A stretch of DNA of 34,423 bases. It comes from CAZMBI01 sp964564675. GTDB lineage: Bacteria > Pseudomonadota > Alphaproteobacteria > Rickettsiales > UBA3002. The stretch's first letter is position 1. Each line of letters opens with the position of its first letter. The notes beneath the pieces were generated by a model, which saw only the letters and a list, made by a program, of their open reading frames with translations, had not been told where the DNA came from and ran no database searches. Of this stretch, positions 31,097 to 34,423 are shown in pieces. Location: assembly GCA_964564675.1 (NCBI GenBank), contig CAZMBI010000018.1, positions 1-34,423 on the forward strand. Direction: 5' to 3'. The translations under genes and the position numbers were made by a program.

Positions 31097-31161
31097 GCAT
31101 TATTTCATAGGGCCGCGCCGAAACATCCGCTGGGGGCAATCCCTCTTGACGCATCAGCCGG

Positions 31162-31998
31162 TTATTTCTTCTTGGCCTGATGGCGCGAGCGCACGATCAG
31201 CTTATCCGAAGGCTTGGGCTTACGCGTTTTTTTGCCTTTGGTCGGCTTGCCCCACGGGGTCACCGGATGGCGCCCACCGGAGGTCTTGCCTTCGCCGCCG
31301 CCATGCGGGTGATCGATCGGGTTCATCGCCACGCCGCGCACGTTGGGCTTTTTGCCAAGCCAGCGGGTACGGCCGGCCTTGCCATCATTGACATTCTGAT
31401 AATCCGGATTGGACACGGCCCCGATGGTGGCCATGCATTCGGCCCGCACCAGGCGCAGCTCACCAGAACGCAGCTTAATCTGGGCATAGCCGGAATCCTT
31501 GCCGACAAGCTGGACATACGAGCCCGCCGCCCGTGCCAGTTGACCACCCTTGCCGGGTTTCATTTCCACATTATGAATGATGGTACCCACCGGAATCGCT
31601 TTAAGCGGCATGGCGTTGCCGGGCTTGATGTCGGTGCGTTCGCCGGCGACCACTTTGTCCCCGACATTCAGCCGTTGCGGGGCAAGAATATAGGCCTGCT
31701 CACCGTCTTCATAGGTGATCAGTGCGATAAAGCCGGACCGGTTGGGATCATATTCAATACGCTCCACGGCACCGGTCACATCCCACTTACGGCGCTTGAA
31801 ATCCACCCGTCGATAGGTGCGCTTATGCCCGCCGCCGCGTGCAAACGCGGTAATCCGGCCATAATTGTTACGCCCGCCCTTTTTGGTCAGGCCTTCGGTC
31901 AGGGACTTGACCGGCTTGCCTTTATACAGCTGCGAACGGTCAACCTGCACCAGCTCGCGCTGGGAAGGTGTCATGGGTTTAAAATGTTTCAGTGCCAT
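31162..31998 (-). CDS. rplB: 50S ribosomal protein L2
   Basis: The 278-residue protein has the OB and SH3-like RNA-binding domains and the conserved C-terminus RGVAMNPIDHPHGGGEGKTSGGRHP. That segment includes the histidine (H in DHPHGGG) linked to peptidyl transferase function. L2 is at the subunit interface. The C-terminal basic tail is standard. Confidence 0.98.
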   Translation of the reverse strand: MALKHFKPMTPSQRELVQVDRSQLYKGKPVKSLTEGLTKKGGRNNYGRITAFARGGGHKRTYRRVDFKRRKWDVTGAVERIEYDPNRSGFIALITYEDGEQAYILAPQRLNVGDKVVAGERTDIKPGNAMPLKAIPVGTIIHNVEMKPGKGGQLARAAGSYVQLVGKDSGYAQIKLRSGELRLVRAECMATIGAVSNPDYQNVNDGKAGRTRWLGKKPNVRGVAMNPIDHPHGGGEGKTSGGRHPVTPWGKPTKGKKTRKPKPSDKLIVRSRHQAKKK

Positions 31999-32023
31999 TG
32001 GGCTATCCTCACTTGTTTAGCCT

Positions 32024-32064
32024 CTCATTCTGTCAGCCGGCTGTGGCCGCGCCCGCAGAATGAG
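32024..32064 (-). repeat. 9-bp stem hairpin in the rplW-rplB spacer
   Basis: CTCATTCTG (32024-32032) pairs perfectly with CAGAATGAG (32056-32064). Inside it CGGC (32038-32041) and GCCG (32046-32049) form a second stem with loop TGTG. The structure fills most of the 73-base gap. No T run follows, so it is not a normal terminator. Confidence 0.6.
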
Positions 32065-32071
32065 CCGTTCA

Positions 32072-32614
32072 TCACTTCAGGCCGGCGGCCAGGTCAATCG
32101 ATTGTCCTTCTTTCAGCGTGACCATGGCCTTGCGGAAATCGCTGCGCTGGCCAGGACGCCCGCGAAAGCGCTTACGCTTGCCTTTCACCGTCAGCGTATT
32201 CACCTTGGTGACATTGACGCCGAACAATGCTTCCACCGCCTGCTTGACATCGGCCTTGTTGGCATCTGGACGAATCCGGAACACGACCTTATTCTGCTCG
32301 GCCGCCATGGTGGATTTTTCGGTGATGACCGGCTTGTCAATCACATCATACAGGCGGATATCATCCACCAGTTTGCCTTGTTTTTTGACGCTTTCGACCT
32401 TCTTATCTTTTTTTGCGGCTGTTTTATTCTCAGCCTTCTCTGCCTTTTCCGGCTTTTTAGACTTCTCTGCTTTGGCTGCGGCCGTCTTGCCCGACGTTTT
32501 CTTGGCCGGCGCTTTCTTGGCCGACGTCGATTTTGTCGCTTTACCGGATTCTTCCGTTACGCTTTCATCAGTTTTTTGCTTTGATGGCGCCTTGGTTTTG
32601 CTTTCCTCGCTCAT
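32072..32614 (-). CDS. rplW: 50S ribosomal protein L23 with a long Lys/Ala/Glu-rich N-terminal extension
   Basis: The C-terminal ~97 residues are a normal L23 (IRLYDVIDKPVITEKSTMAAEQNKVVFRI, then GVNVTKVNTLTVKGKRKRFRG). L23 sits at the tunnel exit and docks trigger factor and SRP. Residues 1-83 are an extra low-complexity segment with units such as SAKKAPAKK and KAEKAENK. The ATG at 32614 overlaps the rplD stop (ATGA) and has AGAGAGG upstream, supporting the long form. A GTG at codon 83 (32366-32368), with AAGG about 7 bases before it, could give a normal-length protein. Which start is used is not settled. Confidence 0.93.
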   Translation of the reverse strand: MSEESKTKAPSKQKTDESVTEESGKATKSTSAKKAPAKKTSGKTAAAKAEKSKKPEKAEKAENKTAAKKDKKVESVKKQGKLVDDIRLYDVIDKPVITEKSTMAAEQNKVVFRIRPDANKADVKQAVEALFGVNVTKVNTLTVKGKRKRFRGRPGQRSDFRKAMVTLKEGQSIDLAAGLK

Positions 32615-33231
32615 GACAACCTCTCTTGTAACCCTTCTACCGCTTCGCGGGTTAACACCAACTCGTTATGACGCAAAATATCATAGACATTGGCGCCGAT
32701 TACCGGCAGCACATCTACCCCTTTGATATTGCGCGCGGCACGGGAAAAGTTGTCATCCACGCTTTTACCCGTGACGAATAACGGCTTGGTCAGCCCCAGC
32801 TTGTGAAAGCTGGCCGCCACCTGCTTCGTTTTTTCGTCCTGCAGATTAACATCATCCAGCACCACCAGCGTGCCCGCCTGCTGCTTGGCGGATAACGCCA
32901 TTTTCAGACCCAGCCGCCGCACCCGTTTCGGCAACTGATAGGCGTGCGTACGCACCACCGGGCCATGGCTTTTACTACCGCCTTCATGGTGCGGCGCACG
33001 CAAAGTCCCCTGGCGTGCGCGTCCGGTGCCCTTCTGTCGATAGGGCTTTTTGGTGGTGCCGCTGACCTCGCTTAAGGTTTTCACTTTGTGGGTTCCAGCA
33101 CGCGCTTTGGCCCGCTGCCATTCGACGACGCGATGCAGGATATCCTTGCGCGCTTTGACGCCGAAAATCCCGTCATCCAGCTCGATATCGCCGGCCGCCT
33201 TATTATCCAGTGTGAGCACTTTTGCTTTCAT
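32611..33231 (-). CDS. rplD: 50S ribosomal protein L4
   Basis: The 206-residue protein has the L4 signature TTKKPYRQKGTGRARQGTLRAPHHEGG, the loop that reaches the exit tunnel, and a complete C-terminal domain. I start at ATG 33231 (MKAKVLTLDN), which has AAGGA 8 bases upstream and matches other alphaproteobacterial L4. An ATG 9 bases earlier overlaps the rplC stop. In E. coli L4 represses its own operon; this is not testable here because the operon start lies near the window edge. Confidence 0.97.
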   Translation of the reverse strand: MKAKVLTLDNKAAGDIELDDGIFGVKARKDILHRVVEWQRAKARAGTHKVKTLSEVSGTTKKPYRQKGTGRARQGTLRAPHHEGGSKSHGPVVRTHAYQLPKRVRRLGLKMALSAKQQAGTLVVLDDVNLQDEKTKQVAASFHKLGLTKPLFVTGKSVDDNFSRAARNIKGVDVLPVIGANVYDILRHNELVLTREAVEGLQERLS

Positions 33232-33236
33232 GGCGT

Positions 33237-34010
33237 TCATCCTTTTTGTTCGTCGGCTGCCACGTCAGTTTCTGCGGCGGGGTTAGCCTCCTCGGCATCC
33301 CCCGCCGGACGTGCTGCATCAGCATCTGTTGCCGGTTGCGCTGGATCGGCCGCCGGATAGGGCGCCTCCTGTGGCAGGGCCTTTTTCAGCGCGTCGGTGA
33401 TGCGCACATAGCCCTCTTTCGGCCCGGGCACGGCGCCTTTCACCAGGACCAGATTACGCACCGGATCCACTTTAACGACCTGCAGGTTTTGCGTGGTAAT
33501 ATGTTCATCGCCCAGATGGCCGGCCATTTTTTTTCCTTTGAATACGCGTCCCGGATTCTGCCGCTGACCGGTAGAGCCATGAGCGCGGTGGCTGATCGAC
33601 ACGCCGTGCGTGGCCTCCAGCCCGGCGAAATTCCAGCGTTTCATGGCGCCGGCGAAGCCTTTCCCGATGCTCACCCCGCGCACATCAATATATTGCCCGG
33701 CGATGAAATGATCCGCACGGATTTCACGGCCCACTTCAAGCATCGCATCATCGGCGACACGAAACTCGGCCAGGCGCTTTTTCGGCTCCACCTTGGCCTT
33801 GGCGAAATGGCCGCGCATGGCTTTGCTGACGCGCTTGACCTTGGCCTTGCCATAACCGATCTGCACCGCATCATAGCCGTCCTTTTCCCGGGTTTTCTGT
33901 GCCACGACCTGCAATTGATCGAGCTTGAGCACGGTGACCGGCACGTGCTGCCCGAATTCGTCGAACACCCGTGTCATCCCCGCTTTTTGTGCAATTACAC
34001 CCGTACGCAT
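33237..34010 (-). CDS. rplC: 50S ribosomal protein L3 with an Ala/Asp/Glu-rich C-terminal tail
   Basis: The 257-residue protein begins MRTGVIAQKAGMTRVFDEFGQHVPVTVLKL at ATG 34010, with GGAG 7 bases upstream; an ATG at 34022 is less likely. The core includes HRAHGSTGQRQNPGRVFKGKKMAGHLGDE, with the glutamine PrmB methylates in E. coli. After the core (about residue 212) comes a ~45-residue tail rich in Pro, Ala, Asp and Glu, which makes it longer than E. coli L3 (209). Confidence 0.97.
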   Translation of the reverse strand: MRTGVIAQKAGMTRVFDEFGQHVPVTVLKLDQLQVVAQKTREKDGYDAVQIGYGKAKVKRVSKAMRGHFAKAKVEPKKRLAEFRVADDAMLEVGREIRADHFIAGQYIDVRGVSIGKGFAGAMKRWNFAGLEATHGVSISHRAHGSTGQRQNPGRVFKGKKMAGHLGDEHITTQNLQVVKVDPVRNLVLVKGAVPGPKEGYVRITDALKKALPQEAPYPAADPAQPATDADAARPAGDAEEANPAAETDVAADEQKG

Positions 34011-34035
34011 GGCTATCTCCATTTATCCTTTTGCC

Positions 34036-34362
34036 TTAAGCGGCGTCACCTAATACCGTAATTTCCACATTTACCCCGGCCGCCAGATCCAGCTTGCCCA
34101 GCGCATCCACCGTCTGCGGCGTCGGTTCCACGATATCGATCAGCCGCTTGTGCGTGCGCATTTCGAACTGCTCGCGCGACTTTTTGTCAATGTGCGGCGA
34201 GCGGTTGACGGTGAAACGCGCCACGTTGCGCGGCAGCGGAATCGGTCCGCGCACCTGCGCTCCCGTGCGCCGGGCGGTATGGACGATTTCCTTCGTCGAA
34301 TGATCAAGCACCGCATGATCGTACGCTTTCAGGCGGATCCGTATTTTCTGGTTGGCCATCAT
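34036..34362 (-). CDS. rpsJ: 30S ribosomal protein S10 (NusE)
   Basis: The 108-residue protein contains QKIRIRLKAYDHAVLDHSTKEIV, then GPIPLPRNVARFTVNRSPHIDKKSREQFEMRTHKRLIDI, the S10 signature. S10 also serves in the NusB/NusE antitermination complex. Two adjacent ATGs (34362, 34359) are possible; GGAG lies 9 bases before the first. It follows tuf by a few bases. Confidence 0.98.
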   Translation of the reverse strand: MMANQKIRIRLKAYDHAVLDHSTKEIVHTARRTGAQVRGPIPLPRNVARFTVNRSPHIDKKSREQFEMRTHKRLIDIVEPTPQTVDALGKLDLAAGVNVEITVLGDAA

Positions 34363-34368
34363 AACCGT

Positions 34369-34423
34369 TTACTCCGTAATGTTTGCGACGACGCCTGCGC
34401 CGACGGTTCTGCCGCCTTCGCGG
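34369..34423 (-). CDS. tuf: Elongation factor Tu, last 18 codons only
   Basis: The frame ending at the TAA at 34369-34371 reads REGGRTVGAGVVANITE, the C-terminus of EF-Tu domain 3. The rest lies beyond the window edge. Its place directly before rpsJ is the usual str-S10 junction. EF-Tu delivers aminoacyl-tRNA to the ribosome. Confidence 0.93.
   Translation of the reverse strand, partial: REGGRTVGAGVVANITE

Noticed and set aside
30372..32121. Long plus-strand frames (339 and 313 codons) opposite rplV, rpsS and rplB
   Set aside because: They are antisense to firmly identified ribosomal genes, and their length reflects GC-rich codon structure.
1..34423. CRISPR array, tRNA, rRNA, insertion sequence or prophage
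   Set aside because: No regularly spaced repeats, cloverleaf sequences, rRNA segments, transposase or phage proteins were recognised.

Overview
The window is a chromosomal segment of an alphaproteobacterium, fairly GC-rich (mid to high 50s percent by eye). Three things point to that class: the run tuf-rpsJ-...-secY-adk-rpsM-rpsK-rpoA-rplQ with adk between secY and rpsM; a Do-type protease, rarA, crcB and an RluC-type pseudouridine synthase directly after rplQ; and an ATP12-type F1-ATPase assembly factor, a family confined to alphaproteobacteria and mitochondria. I cannot name the genus. A Rickettsiales-like or Micavibrio-like lineage fits the vir gene set, but that is inference.

Layout. (1) 1-324, minus strand: the 5' part of an unrecognised gene. 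(2) 477-4323, plus strand: an RsmB-type rRNA m5C methyltransferase, a membrane-anchored M23 peptidase overlapping a bactofilin gene (a cell-shape module), and an SDR oxidoreductase. (3) 4354-14752, minus strand: a compact type IV secretion locus reading virB4-virB6-virB8-virB9-virB10-virB11-virD4. It has no virB1, B2, B3, B5 or B7 and no relaxase in view. (4) 14835-19404, minus strand: a tight housekeeping operon degP-rarA-crcB-rluC-atp12, in which ATP12 has lost its N-terminal domain. (5) 19476-19505: a strong terminator. (6) 19533-34423, minus strand: the alpha, spc and S10 ribosomal operons plus the last 18 codons of tuf. A UPF0145/YbjQ gene sits between rpmD and rplO.

How it works together. 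The ribosomal block is almost continuous and is read right to left, with sigma70-like promoters visible in the rplB-rpsS gap and at the 3' end of adk. It ends at the hairpin after rplQ. The degP operon follows, and then the vir operon, which has its own candidate control region (three phased 11-bp repeats plus a 19-bp palindrome) between atp12 and virB4. The vir genes supply the ATPases (B4, B11, D4), the inner-membrane channel (B6, B8) and the core-complex proteins (B9, B10).

Most noteworthy: the vir locus with its repeat-bearing control region; a VirB6 with a Gly10 tract and a duplicated motif in its long tail; a VirB10 whose Pro9-Gly6 tract makes the mRNA self-complementary; the truncated ATP12; YbjQ inside the spc operon; an L23 with an 83-residue Lys/Ala/Glu extension; and a 23-bp tandem copy of the rpoA 3' end. 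No tRNA, rRNA, CRISPR array, insertion sequence or phage gene was seen. No gene-free stretch exceeds about 175 bases.
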